From positions 2,108,001-2,172,000 of the forward strand of contig OY979721.1 of NCBI GenBank assembly GCA_963855995.1: a stretch of 64,000 nucleotides of DNA. The letters run 5' to 3'. Below, one piece after another: positions 45,051 through 57,183 of the stretch (position 1 is the first letter of the stretch; every line of letters begins with the position of its first letter). The notes under the pieces are model-generated. The model had not been told where the DNA came from. It searched no databases and saw nothing but the letters and a program-made list of their open reading frames with translations. Made by a program: the position numbers and the translations under genes. The stretch is from Muricea muricata (lineage: Eukaryota > Cnidaria > Anthozoa > Malacalcyonacea > Plexauridae).

Positions 45051-46327
45051 TTCTACTGGACAAGAGGTCCATAAAAGAGAACACTTGCTTGCTAAAACAA
45101 ATCCAAGTACAGCTGCCTAATTTTGCATGTTTCATTGCAGAACTAATTTAAAAGAATACGACTTAGTAACAGTATAATTTCCCCTTTTCTATTCATGCAG
45201 TCTCTAAAACCACCAACAATTGCAAGATACTAAAATTTATAATTTCTTCAAGTCTAGTTGTCTAGTTTGTCGTATTTATAATTTACTTACATGATGATTA
45301 AAATATTAGATTCTGGCACATAAAATTCTAGTGTGTTCTAAACGGGGTAGCAGAAATTAATACAGTGGGATAGCAAATAATATAGTTTAACAAAAACAAA
45401 CTTTGCTCAAACATTTGCAATTCTGCTCATGTTTTCAGATGTAGTGAATCAGTGAAACCGCGCAAATAGCACTCCAGCATTCTATAGTTCACTCACCGCC
45501 GAAAAAACGCGCACACAACCGGAAGTGTATGACCGGAAGCCCAAAGAAAATTCAAAATTCAAAAACGAAAACAAACATGGCGTCTTCGCAATGAATGTAA
45601 ACAAATCCTAAACCACAAGGAAAGTTTGTTTAAATCATAAGCAACTGCATAATCTGGCACAGCAAGACTATTTTTACGTGGAACTATCACCAGTGCTGAA
45701 ATCCGTGGGCGTTATATCACAGATCACGGTGTTAGGTGTGCAAAAATTTCGATAAAAATTAGGTTGTTTAAGTTGCCTGGTAACTTGATACTAATACAAT
45801 CAATAGCTGATAAAGTCTGATATTTTTGTATAAAGTCGATTTACAGAAGAAAGACACAGGTGTAAAGCACGCTTTTGTGGTTTTAATATTTATGGACGAT
45901 TGCTTGCGCAGTAGCAATATTACATTGGATTTTTGACAGCTTGAGAACGTAATTTGATAATAAAGACGTTATTAGAATTGTCTTGGACAGTCTGGTCAAT
46001 GTACAGAAGTTAATCAAGAAATTAAAGCGAAGTACTTGAAATACCGAAGATGCTGGACTCAACTGTAAAACAGGAAGATATCTGATTTGCGAAATACAAT
46101 CTGTAGAAGAATGCATATGGAATGATAATTTAAATCAAAGCCACCATTTGTAAATTCGTTTATGCATACACTACCCGTAGGGTAAAGTCAGCGTATTTCC
46201 TGTTTTTGAACGGACCCAACGTTATTTCTGAGGATAACTCAAACGCAAACAGCAGTACATATATGTTCTTAAAATAAAATAATACCACAAATTGCCCCGA
46301 ATACTAACAGCAAACCAATTCCTCTCG
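45051..46327. promoter_or_regulatory. Intergenic region before the CAPS2 homologue
   Basis: No other gene supported. A possible splice acceptor (ACTAACAG near 46308) just before the start codon suggests a separate 5' UTR exon upstream. Confidence 0.3.
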
Positions 46328-49300
46328 ATGGCGTTTATGGACTTGTCGGTGAAAGGAAAAGCAAGTCCAAGGCACGAAAGACCATTCAGTGGAAAAAGAT
46401 CTGGGTATGCAAGCCGAAACACCAACACAAAGGCAAATATATTTGGAATAAGCGAGCTAAGTGCAAGAGACAAGTCTTTTAAACAGGATCTTACGAGGGC
46501 ACACAGTGATGGAAGCGTGAAATCAAATTCAAAATACAGCACGCCAAATGCCCCCAGAGGTTCAGGCACAAAAAGCATATCATCTGTAAGTTTGTTACGT
46601 TATAATCCAGTATTGCTTGGATGGCACTTGACTAATTAATCACCAATACAGCACTACCATAATTTATTATTTATGGTACCAAAAAAGATGGTTTAATGTT
46701 CCATAATCTGTCCAGCTTAAAGAGTTGGCAATTAATGCATGGCTCAGGTCATTTCTTATGGGGAGGTACACCCCTTACCCCACAAGGACAAGTAAATCCA
46801 CCCTTGTAATAACTATTCCTTTTAGGCTGGCATCATCTCACAGTCGGAGCTAGAGACAACAAAACAGCTCATTGGGACATCAAGCCAGACGAAAAAAGCT
46901 GAATCTAAAGTTGTATGTACTGCAGCTGTATTGCTTTTTATTCAGTGTGATTGCTATTGATTAATTATGTGCATAAACATGAATGTCGAGTTAATAATCG
47001 ATAAATAGCAAAGTTAACATTCTTTTAGCTTGAAGTTAATGGCAAATTGTATGTGGACAATCCCAAAAGGCCAAGATCACGGAAAGCACCTGAAGGGTAA
47101 GGAATTGCAATCAATATGTCTTATACATATAAATACTTTCAGCATAAAAGCTTTACCAGACTGTTACAGTCATGGCAATAGAGGCATTCCAAAAATACTT
47201 GACCAATTCATTTGCTCAAGTTTAGCGCAGTTCCTCTGATCAATTCCTCAAAATTTTGAAGAAGTTCCTTAAAAGATTCAGAACTTCCTGTTAATTGACC
47301 AATCAGAATGTTATATCTTATTTGTGAGCATTCTGATTGCTCAATATAGTCAATAAACAGGGAGTTGTAAGCATTTTAATGAACTTTTCAAAATTTGGGG
47401 AATCACAGATGGAATTGATCAGAGAAGCTGCTAAACTTGAGCAAATGAATTGGTCAAATATTTTCGGAACGCTTCTATTGCCACAACTGTAAATACAGTT
47501 CATAAATATATGCTCTTCCCTAATTGAAAAAAGTGCTTGTAATAATAAATTTTCAAAGAAACATTCATTTGAAAAACTGACCCAAAATATTTGAAACTTA
47601 GAGTTCCAAAGTTACAGTTGGGCATGTTGGCTGACAGAGATGATGAGGTACTGGAGTTATGATCAACTTATAATGGAACGTTTGGCGTTTGCCGCAGGCT
47701 TGTTGCCGGGCAGTCATCAAGGCAATATCAGAATACGTTCACATCGCTTGCCCTGGCTTGATGTCAGCAAGTCTGCTGCAAGTTGTCTGCAGGCTTGATG
47801 CAAGTTGATTTTCAAGATGTTTTATTGACAAGCTTGATAAAAGTTGTAATTATTAACAACTTGCAGCAAGTATGCAAATATCAAGTTATTAGTTACATCA
47901 AGGCTGACTTCCACACACTTGATGCAACTTGATGACAAACTTGCATCAAACTGGTAAAATCCACAACTTGCATTAAGTCTGTGGCATTTCTGGCTGAGTG
48001 ACTGTGCACAATATATGTTTGTTTGTAAAAAAACAGAGTTTGACTTTATGTTACAGTTGCAAAATCCCCGCGAGGACCAAACTTCGAAACCTGACACCTC
48101 AGATTCACAAACGAGTGTGAGGTAATTATTAATAATGCTTGTGAAGACAAGCAAGGCATTAAACTGGTTAAATAAGACTGGCTAGTCCAGCTAACTGAAC
48201 TGTGTGTCACATGAATGGCCCTGGCATTTATTCTTGTTAATTTTTGTTAATTGTAAATACAGGTAAATGACCAGTTTAGAGATGGATGCAAATTCCTGTA
48301 TTTGTTAGAATGTATCGGTAATAGCGAATATATACATATAGGAATTACCATAGAACAAATTCTTCCTATAGGAACTCCTTCAGGTAAAATCATTTCTTTA
48401 GGAATTTGTATGAGAAGAAACACACAAGTTCCTATAGGAAAACGGAGTTACTATAGTAATTTCCGCTTCCTTTTAATGTTGTTAACTAAATTATTTATTA
48501 ATATTGTCCGTAACTTTTTTAAAACTTTTTCCAAAAAAAAATTTAAATGTGGCTGTTTACTTGTAGTCTCTTTTACACTTATTTCCTACTGAGAATATTG
48601 TGAAGATATTGGTCGAGATATCACTCTTTGCCAATGTCCAAGCAGCTCTCTTGTTGGCAGGACATTTATCAGATTAAAGCAAAATCATAATTATAATCCA
48701 CACTGCATTGCACTCATGATGATAGTCTGTTTGTGAATCTATCCCCTTTTTTTCCAGCTGGGGAACGCCAATTAATAATCATTATTACAACCACAACCAA
48801 GAAGAAACAGATTACCAAGTCTGTATGGAAAATGTAGAGGAAAGATTCTCCTCTCATCGACAAAAACCAAAGGGTATACCAGACTTGGATCTTCAACTAT
48901 CCCACAGTGGAAACGAACAGTTCAGAAAGGTACTGGTCCTCGACTGAGCATTTTTGTCCGTGTTTTATATTTTTTGTCAAATTTCGCATGCTACCACGAT
49001 ATGTCAGTGCATCAATTGGACTAGCACTGTAATAGTTACAGCTTCAATTCGATCGTGCCATGGCAATTAAGCCAGGTATTTTTTCTATATTGTTTGGTAT
49101 AGACAAGTAACACCACACAGATTATTTTCACATGAGCAGAAAACATCAAGGTGTATATTATACAATGAGGATTAATTTATTGTTTTAAAATATGGATGTT
49201 TCATTACATTCGCAACAGGCACTGCGAGAAAGAAATGAACGCGAAAAAGAACAGCTAAGAAAAAATAAGGTGAGGTTACAAAAGCATCAAGAATAGAGCT

Positions 49301-52300
49301 CTGCATATTTGCACAACACAATCAGGGAAAAACCTGGCCAGCCAACCAACTAACCCATCCACCTGTGGGTGCATGGACCAACCAGCTAGTTAAAGACAAA
49401 TCATTTACTGGATTTGATTACTATGTGAAATGTAATTGCCTGAAATCATTACAGGGAAGCGTCAACTCTTCAGAGCCTTGGATGGTTCAACCTCAGAAAG
49501 ACTCAGAAATGATGATGAAAGTCGCAGATGAAAAGGTGAAAAGATTGTTCCTGAATTAAGTCTGGCGACATAAGTATAATTAGAACCATCCTCAGAGATA
49601 TGAAAGACTAGATTCAAATTAATCTGACACGGCAGAGAACCCAAAGGTGCGAGTTCAAATCCCGCCCGAGACAATTTTTAAAACAAAAGACAAAACAAAA
49701 AAACCCCAGCAGTACGTGACATAAGCATCGACATAAACACAAGCATAAGACTACGAGCATAAGCTATGGTAGAACAAAAGCAAATTCAAAAGAAAATTAT
49801 TTCCGCTTTGTCACAGGCTTTGTCTTCGTGAGTCTCAGAGGAAAAGTTATCTTCATTTTCTTATATTGATTAATACGCTTATGTCTGTTAAACTTCAAAA
49901 TCGGAAAGCAACCGCAATTTTGTAAAATACGGCAAGGTAAAACCATGGAGAGGGTAAAACATGGCAGTATTGCGAATACTGATAACCTAAAGGCCTTCGA
50001 ATGTCCTACGGAAGAAAACCGGAAAACCTAAAAATAACCGTCGAAGCACGGAGAGGTCATCCAAGGCATCTCTCTCACGTGAAACGCCACGCCAAATTTG
50101 CTCGCCTTAATACAAGACTGATTAAAAGTTACTTAATTTGGTCCAACAGGCCAAGCTTCGAGTGACGCGCAAAAATGAAATCATCGACGAAGCGCTTGTT
50201 GGTGACGAAATGATGAGGTGAGATTATGAAATAGAAATATTCTTCCTTGATAGTTTTGATTTCTGAAATTACATCCTAAACAGTGGGGACAACTTGTGAA
50301 TATGTTACAACTTGTCAATACCTGTCAAATTCATCAAGTTCTGTCAAAATCAGGCTTGTTGCCACTTGACATTTGCAGATTTGTTAGAAATTGTTGAAGA
50401 AACTTATTTATTTATTTAGCTTAGCCACAAGGGCAGGGTCAATTACTGTGGGCCCGTATTACGTTTCCCACCCTGTCAACTTTCTCTGTGGGAGGAAACC
50501 GGGGTACCCGGAGAAAACTATACTCTTTTCGCACGAGGACTGGGTTCGAGTCCACAGTAAGATGAACCTTACTGGGGATCGAACTCGGAACCTTAGAGGT
50601 GAAAGGCGAGTGGTCTGGCCACTACACCACCGTAGCCTTAACACTTGCAGCAAGCCTGTGAATAACGTGTAACAAGTCTGTAGACAACTTGCAACAGACT
50701 TGTCGTCAACAAGCTGTCGCAAGTCGTGCGAACGCATCCTGATATCGGCTTGTTATAACAAGCTGTTGTTGTTGCAACTAGCGTGTTTTCGTCCGTGTAA
50801 TCATCGTTACTTGCAGCTGGGATCCAAGTTAATTACGAAGGACGCAGCTAATTATGAGCAAGTCGAAAGCTAATTTCTAAGAGCGCGTGTGACAGCCACC
50901 TTGAGACTCGTGTCTGACCACGGACCACAGCTAGGATGGGAGGATCAGCCAGGAGCATAAAACCCCAAACCCACCCTGTCAACATCCCCCGCGGGAAAAC
51001 CCACGACTTTCGGCAGAGCGTTGAGAAACTTTCTTCACATTAGTGACAAATCTAATGTGATGATCAATCGCATGATCTTTGCGGCGAGACCAAAATGATC
51101 ACTGCACCATTTCTTTAACTATTTTTTACCACCAACCTTTTCATCCGTAGAGAAACGGTAACCAATCCACAGGCAAGGTCTTCGCCATTTCATAGTCCAT
51201 CAGTTGACGCGAGGTCCAAACGTCATCAAGCTTTGTTTAACAGGTACACGACCTAAATAATTGTAAGAAACCAGTTTACTTCGATAAATTACAATTTTCG
51301 ATCTATTTTATCATTTAAGACTCATTTTTATACGCATATGTAAAGGCCCTGTCACACGGTGCAATTTCTCTTGCAACTTGCAATGCAATTCTTCTCTTGG
51401 GAGATGTAAAATTGGCAAATACAAGTTTCCATCACAGTTTTCTAATATATTTTTAACATACCAAACATTTGTCGCAAATTTACATCTCTTAAGAGTAGAA
51501 CTGCGTCGCAAGTTGCAAGAAAAATTACACCGTGTGACAGGGCCTTAACTTCCTCAGTTTGTTTTTTTTTTCCAGAAATCCGACGGCGACAACAACGATT
51601 TCGGAGAGTCTTCTCAGTGAACGTCTTAGATTCTCCGCGCGCATCTTGAGCAAGAATGGACATGATGCTCATCGCGAGTTGAACGGCTTCTACTTCCCCG
51701 CTGACAATACTCTGACTGTTTACGAGTTCAGACAATTTGGCAGCAGGTACGTACTGTACGAGGTTAAAATATCTACGCCATACAGGCCTGTCCCTGAAAC
51801 GTTTTGAGCTTTGCAGAGAAAAAAAAACAGGATAAAACTTTAAAGGGAAATGGCAACAAAAATTTTTACTGTCTCATTTCGAAGAGACTCGAAAATAATA
51901 AGTCTATTACAAAATGTTTATATCTGTTTTACTTCGGTGTCACCTAAATAATCGAACTGTCCGCCATCTTGGATTAATTTTTAACCTCATTAACAATGTT
52001 TTGGTGACGTCACAACAGGGATAAACCATTCAAAGCTTCTCCTAAATACCTGCCACCAATAAAATATTTGCGAAACCTTTTCAGTCCGTGCTGAAATCCG
52101 AAACACTTACCATACGTGTGGTTACTAGAGAGGATTAATCATTGTGTCGTAAGAAAAAAAAACTGCGTGACCCCAGTTGTGACGCATCATGCATATCTAC
52201 AAATATCCAAGATGGCGGACAACTAAAGATTTCCAGTCAAAATATCCCACCAAATAAGGCAGGTATAAAAATTCTGTAATAGACTTCTATATATTGTTTT

Positions 52301-55300
52301 GGAGTCTCTTTTAAATAAGGCGATAAAAATTTTTGTTGCCATCTTCCTTTAAAATCTCAAAGAAATAAAAGCAACAGAGAAAGATAATATTTCCCAGAAT
52401 GTACGATAGTGAGTAGTTGAATGGATGCGAATAGGCTAGGTGACCAAAGAAGCTACTAGCTACCTAACGTGTTTTGCCATAAATCTTTTAGATCCTCCGC
52501 GCTTCCATTTATACAACGTGGTAAATACTATCACGCCAAAGGCAGGACGAAAGAAGAACCGTATTCCTATCAAGACATTGCAACCGTGAGTACGCAATGA
52601 GTAAAACGTTTATTAATCTTTCCAGGTGATCTCAAACCTACGGAAGCGCTGACAAGTAGCTATAATTCCTTTAGTAAACACATGTTCCTTTACTTTACAA
52701 AGTCTTAGCGAGAGTTTCGTGAAGGTAAAACAAAAATATAAACGAATAAAAACAGCAAAATGGATTTCTATTCTGTTGCTAGCTTGATGTTTTTTTTCAG
52801 GGCAATGATCTTGTTTTCGACACGTCAGAGCAATTGTCGTTACCGGACAATTTGAAACGTAAGACGCACGTCACACTTCGTATCACTGATGTCGACATGG
52901 AAACCAAACAAAAAATCGCGTAAGTCATGATCGGCAATTTCATATAAAGCATTCAATCAAGGCATACACACTTTCTTGAATGGGAAATCATCAGGGGGCA
53001 GTTGTTCAAAGCTGGGTTAGCCCTCAACCCATGTTTTAGTTTCCTTACTTCTACCATATGCTTCTGCACGTCCGTTTTCACCAAGTGTTAGTGTAATACA
53101 AGTGATTCAGACAAGATTTCTGAAGAAATCTTTGCAAGGTTATGAACAAGCTGCTAGGAAATTTCCTTTGAATTTTTCGTTAGGCCAGGGTACATGGTAA
53201 CCGGCTTTTGAACAGCATGCTGGCCCTGGTTAATCGTGCTGAAACTAAGACTGAACCCTCGCACGCAGTTACAGATATTACATTACATGAACTGCTTTAG
53301 TGTGTTAATTTTTGAAAAGGAGAAAAACCAGAGAACCCAGAGAGAAACAAAACAGCCGAAACACAGGAGAGATGAACCGTTCACAACTGAACTCACATAC
53401 AAAGTCCAGTCCTGAGTTGGCCTTTTTTCCATGGGAGAAACAATATTGTTCGGCATTGTTACACCTGATTCAGACCCAACAATGTTGTTCAATGCTGTTA
53501 TAACTACTGCATGTGAACAATGTTGAAACCTCACTGCAATATTGCAAACTCTTTTCAATGATCCTGTTTTCAACCGTTTATTCAAAGTGTTTATGCAACG
53601 AAATTTCACCCCGACGGTTTTTGACCTCAGTGTAGAGATAACGTAAAATGGGTTGGTAACTTCTTTTACAGAAGTTCATTGTCTGGCTTCTTCCGTGAGA
53701 AATTTAGCTCTGAATAATATGCAAATATCATACTTATGACATCACAGTGCATAATATAATTTAAAACAACATAGATTTTTGGAACAATTTAAGTTTGTCG
53801 AACAAAATTCCAAAATTATAACTTACAAATTCCGATTTGCTGTATTTTAGTGACACTTTTGGAAATTTAACATGGATACTGTAAGAGAAATTCCCACAGC
53901 ACTTAAAACTCATTATGCACTGTGATGTCATAAGTATGATATTTGCATATTATTCAAAGCCAATTTTCTCACGAAAGAAGCAAAATGATGAACTTCTGTA
54001 AAAGAAGTTACCAAGCCATTTTACGTTAACTTTACACTGAGGCTATAAAACTTTGTGGTGAAATTTCGTTGCATAAACACTTTAACAAACAATTACGTAT
54101 TTCTGCGAACAGCTTCAAAGACACTCACACGCCCATCGGCGTTGTTTCACCCTCTCATGAATTATTACAAAGAAGCACGACGAAAGATGAGGCCAAAGAT
54201 AAACAAATTACTGCTGACGTAAAAGGTAAGTTACACTACAGCTTGGCGCTGCTTTTAATCGTGCAAACGAGCAAAATATCTCTAAACATGTCACCTATCT
54301 ATCGTAAGATATAACTTTGTTTCAATTAGGTACAGATAGTCATATATTTTACAATTAACAGTCCCCTATAATTTGTATGTTCCTCCGACAATTTATCAAC
54401 AGAATGTGTTCAAAACTTGCTACAAGTTTCCTTAACACTGAACACTTCTTAAAACTTGTTCGAACAACTTGTTAACGTCCTGCAGTTTACTAGCTTCTTT
54501 TCATGTTGGGAGTGAGAACCTCGTTGACAAACGCAAATATAGAAAGTTACATTATTAAAATCAACTTTATGTACTATAGCTTCGTCTTATTTCTCGGGAA
54601 TAGATAAAGCCTTTAATATATGACAGTAAATAACTTGTACGTGATAGAAAAAAAGGCTTGAGGCAAGGAGAAAAACGTCTTAATTTGAAAAACTTTAATT
54701 TTGACTCTTCTTGATTTCACTCTCAACAGCTATTGTTAGGAATCAACTGAGAAAAAGAGGAGTCAAAACTATGACTGGTCTCAGCAGACACTTCCAAAGC
54801 TTGGACACAACTGGAGACGGAACGTTGGACAAAGATGAACTCAAGGAAGCTCTGAAACAATTTAATATTCAAATACCTGTTGAGGTAGAGCGCAGATAGT
54901 TTAAATTTAACCAAATAGATCGTTTATGTAAAGATTTCGTCGTTAATATTGATGATCAATGGTGTTTCTTTCCAAATGGACTTTGCATTTTGAAGACACA
55001 TGCAAATCATAATTACATTTATAGATTATATTGATATCAAATGAACTAGAATAAGTTCTGAAATATCGCATACTCGACCCGACCTCAGCTAAGTTGGCAG
55101 AGCATTATGGCTAGCATCCCAAAGGTCGTAGGTTCGACCCCCACCGTTGTCAGGCATATTTTTCAGCTTGCCCGGTGTGGATATAAACTCAGAGTAACAC
55201 CACATATGCCTGAGTGAGCACATAACACAAGATACATGAACCTCGCTCGCAACACCTCACTCGCCTGAGTGAGCACATAACACAAGATACATGAAAATCA

Positions 55301-57183
55301 AGATAGAACCAATATTGTTGGTAAAAGAATACATTGCTAGAATTGTTGATATATATATCCTACATTTATTTCGTTGGAAATGGTTGCATTTCAACTGCAT
55401 GGTTTTATTTGCATTTCAACTGGCTTTCATCCTTTTAGCAATTCGATGAGATATGGGGTATCATAGATGCGAATCATGACGGAGTCTTGGATTATAGTGA
55501 ATTCACGAGGAATTTTATTGGCGAGATGAACGAGAAGAGAAAAGCACTTGTGCTAAAGGTAGTTTAGGGACATTAAGCTGTGTAGTAAAGCTATCACATT
55601 ATAAATTCTACCTGTAACTGATAAACAGAAATAGTGACGATGGCGGTCTTTTTCATACGAAAGAATCGCAATCACATGCATGCAACTTGTCGAATCATAC
55701 CACATTTCCACATAGTGATAATACTTTTTCTTGCGTAATACAAAAGTATACAAAATTCGCAAACTTTACAGGACTATATTTTCCACATTTTACATTCTTT
55801 TGCAACCAAACTTGACAATCGTATGAAATTTAGAATGCTCTTTCCAGCTGTGCTAATCGATTTTACGAATTCAACAGTTTGTCTAATTGGGAAATGGTCT
55901 ATTATGAAGTCATTGCATGAAAATTACATGTTCATCACTTCTAAAATATGTTTCAAGTTCATTTAGGTTGCACAGTTAGAGCATTATTAAACGACTATTT
56001 TAGGCCTTGAATTCTGAAAATTTGCTTAGGATGTCGGCTTTGAGCGCCGATGTTGTAGATAAGAAGTAAGAATCTATGGTTTGCTATCCCCCATGGTAGG
56101 TAGCTTGAGGTCCCTTGTACAACTTCACTGTAAGCATACTTTCAGTTCTAGCTGCTCCAGTTTTTAAACCGTTATGTTATACTCTGTCCAACAACCTACT
56201 AACTCCTTAAGGCGATGTTACTGCTGGTGTATGCATCGGTTAACAGTGCTTGAATCTTTGTAGGTGTATAAGAAAATGGATCCAAGCAAACGCGGAGTGG
56301 TACCGTTGGTGAACTTGGCAAAATTCTACAACGCTCGACAACATCCACATGTCATTTCAGGTTTTTGGGAAGAAACTTAATAAAAACTAAATTTACTTGA
56401 TAGAAGGACTTGACTGTTTAAATTATATCCGAATATATTAAAAATTGACGAACTCTTCTTGAAGCTGAACAAAACTAATACTATATATAGATAACTCTAT
56501 TAGTTTTAAACTGTTCTTCTTAGAGGTCCAGTAAGGATCATCTCTTATTGATTCAGTGTTACCACAGGAGGAAACCTAAATTAAACTAACTTTATTAAAA
56601 CTGAATAGTTCCATCAGTTCTAAAGTGTTCTTCCTAGAGGTCCAGTAAGGATCATCTCTTTTTGATCTAGTGTTACTACTGCAGGAAACCTAAACTAAAC
56701 TAACTTAAAACTGGATAGCTCTATCAGTTCTCTTCCTGGAGATCCATTTCACAAAGTTTAAACAAAAAGAAACCTCTCTTGACCAACTTTTAGAAAGAAT
56801 TATCACTTCTAACTATTAAAGCTTATTTAAAGCTTATTTCGTATAGCTTATACGAAAAGAAATTAAACTATTTTCTCTACAAGTCTATGACGAGAATAAT
56901 TCATCAGGACTTCAATTTTCTCTCTCAGGAAAAATCACCGAGGATGAAGTTCGTCAGCAGTTGTTAAACACATTTGAACATTGTAAGAAAAAAGGAGAAG
57001 TCACATATGCTGTGAGTATAATTTATAAAAAGATGCAAGTTTTTTAAGTATTGGTTGCTTACAGACAAATATTATTTATTTGCCTTTTCTCAGGATTTTG
57101 AAGATTATTTTGAAGGCTTGAGCCTCACAATTGATGACGATGAAGAGTTCATTATGATAATGAGAAATTGTTGGGCGATATAG
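46328..57183 (+). CDS. CAPS2: Calcyphosin-2 homologue, EF-hand protein
   Basis: Nineteen exons keep one frame of 676 residues. They are 46328-46585, 46826-46912, 47029-47096, 47602-47647, 48057-48121, 48758-48929, 49219-49269, 49455-49535, 50150-50217, 51151-51243, 51576-51746, 52492-52585, 52801-52919, 54113-54225, 54730-54884, 55439-55558, 56264-56360, 56929-57011 and 57094-57183 (TAG). The N-terminal half is polar and Ser/Lys-rich, with a charged ALRERNEREKEQLRKNK segment. The middle has the conserved CAPS2 block (RLRFSARILSKNG, ELNGFYFPAD, TVYEFRQFG). Two canonical EF-hand loops follow, DTTGDGTLDKDE (521-532) and DANHDGVLDYSE (557-568). The C-terminal DFEDYFEGLS and FIMIMRNCWAI match the calcyphosin end. 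Calcyphosins are soluble calcium-binding proteins. The first ATG at 46328 was taken as the start. Confidence 0.92.
47167..47489. mobile_element. Tc1/mariner-type MITE in CAPS2 intron 3
   Basis: The ends CAGTCATGGCAATAGAGGCA and TGCTTC-like CTTCTATTGCCACAACTG are inverted repeats flanked by TA (47165-47166 and 47490-47491). Inner arms (GACCAATTCATTTGCTCAAG / CTTGAGCAAATGAATTGGTC) extend the foldback. Length 323 bp. Confidence 0.8.
47690..47990. repeat. Family F repeat, copy 3
   Basis: TCTGCTGCAAGTTGTCTGCA, GCTTGATGCAAGTTGATTTT, TTAACAACTTGCAGCAAGTA and ACTTGCATTAAGTCTGTGGC are closely related to 4330-4560. It lies in CAPS2 intron 4. Confidence 0.65.
49615..49855 (+). repeat. tRNA-derived SINE-like repeat in CAPS2 intron 8
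   Basis: A B-box-like GTGCGAGTTCAAATCCCGC at about 49647-49665 is followed by an A-rich linker and the body shared with 38243-38415. Confidence 0.55.
50290..50775. repeat. Family F repeat, copy 4, with a tRNA-like SINE inserted
   Basis: Family F phrases (CAACTTGTGAATATGTTACA on the left, TTGCAACAGACTTGTCGTCA on the right) flank 50405-50640. The intervening stretch is a tRNA-like SINE on the minus strand. The right part closely matches 20520-20600, including GATATCGGCTTGTTATAACA. Confidence 0.6.
50405..50640 (-). repeat. tRNA-derived SINE inside the family F repeat
   Basis: Read on the minus strand, GGCTACGGTGGTGTAGTGGC resembles a tRNA 5' half with an A box. GGTTCCGAGTTCGATCCCC (complement of about 50575-50593) is a good B box. 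The body has the GGGTACCCGGAGAAAAC phrase on the plus strand. A related fragment lies at about 50965-51005. Confidence 0.65.
51344..51545. mobile_element. PIF/Harbinger-type MITE with TAA target duplication
   Basis: The 202-bp element has ends AGGCCCTGTCACACGGTGCA and TACACCGTGTGACAGGGCCT flanked by TAA (51341-51343 and 51546-51548). The arms continue (TTGCAACTTGC / GCAAGTTGCAAG). It ends 30 bp before CAPS2 exon 11. Confidence 0.82.
51844..52348. mobile_element. piggyBac-type MITE with TTAA target duplication
   Basis: The ends AGGGAAATGGCAACAAAAAT and ATTTTTGTTGCCATCTTCCT are inverted repeats flanked by TTAA (51840-51843 and 52349-52352). Length 505 bp, in CAPS2 intron 11. Confidence 0.8.
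52990..53225. repeat. Family D foldback element in CAPS2 intron 13
   Basis: It starts GCAGTTGTTCAAAGCTGGGT and ends TAACCGGCTTTTGAACAGCA, with the family interior (GATTTCTGAAGAAATCTTT). Confidence 0.7.
53440..53583. repeat. Family B foldback element, partial copy
   Basis: CAATATTGTTCGGCATTGTT, ACACCTGATTCAGAC and ATGATCCTGTTTTCAACCG match the second half of the element at 27642-27876. It abuts the next foldback element. Confidence 0.6.
53584..54083. repeat. 500-bp foldback element next to CAPS2 exon 14
   Basis: The ends AAAGTGTTTATGCAACGAAA and TTTCGTTGCATAAACACTTT are inverted repeats. Pairing continues inward through ATAACGTAAAATGG / CCATTTTACGTTA and TTATGACATCACAGTGCATA / TATGCACTGTGATGTCATAA. 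Arms are about 180 bp. The right end lies 29 bp before exon 14. Confidence 0.8.
55078..55205 (+). repeat. tRNA-derived SINE-like repeat, copy 3
   Basis: CTCAGCTAAGTTGGCAGAGC resembles an A box. GGTCGTAGGTTCGACCCCC is a good B box. The body (GTCAGGCATATTTTTCAGCT, AACTCAGAGTAACACCAC) matches the copy at 1869-2010. In CAPS2 intron 15. Confidence 0.65.
55732..55910. repeat. Family G foldback element, single arm
   Basis: GCGTAATACAAAAGTATACA through TCTAATTGGGAAATGGTC matches the right arm of 29150-29572 without a second arm. In CAPS2 intron 16. Confidence 0.65.
56490..56745 (+). repeat. 114-bp tandem repeat array, locus 3
   Basis: Two to three units with GGTCCAGTAAGGATCATCTC, ACCACAGGAGGAAACCTAAA and TCAGTTCTAAAGTGTTCTTC, in the same orientation as the array at 7850. 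In CAPS2 intron 17. Confidence 0.8.
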
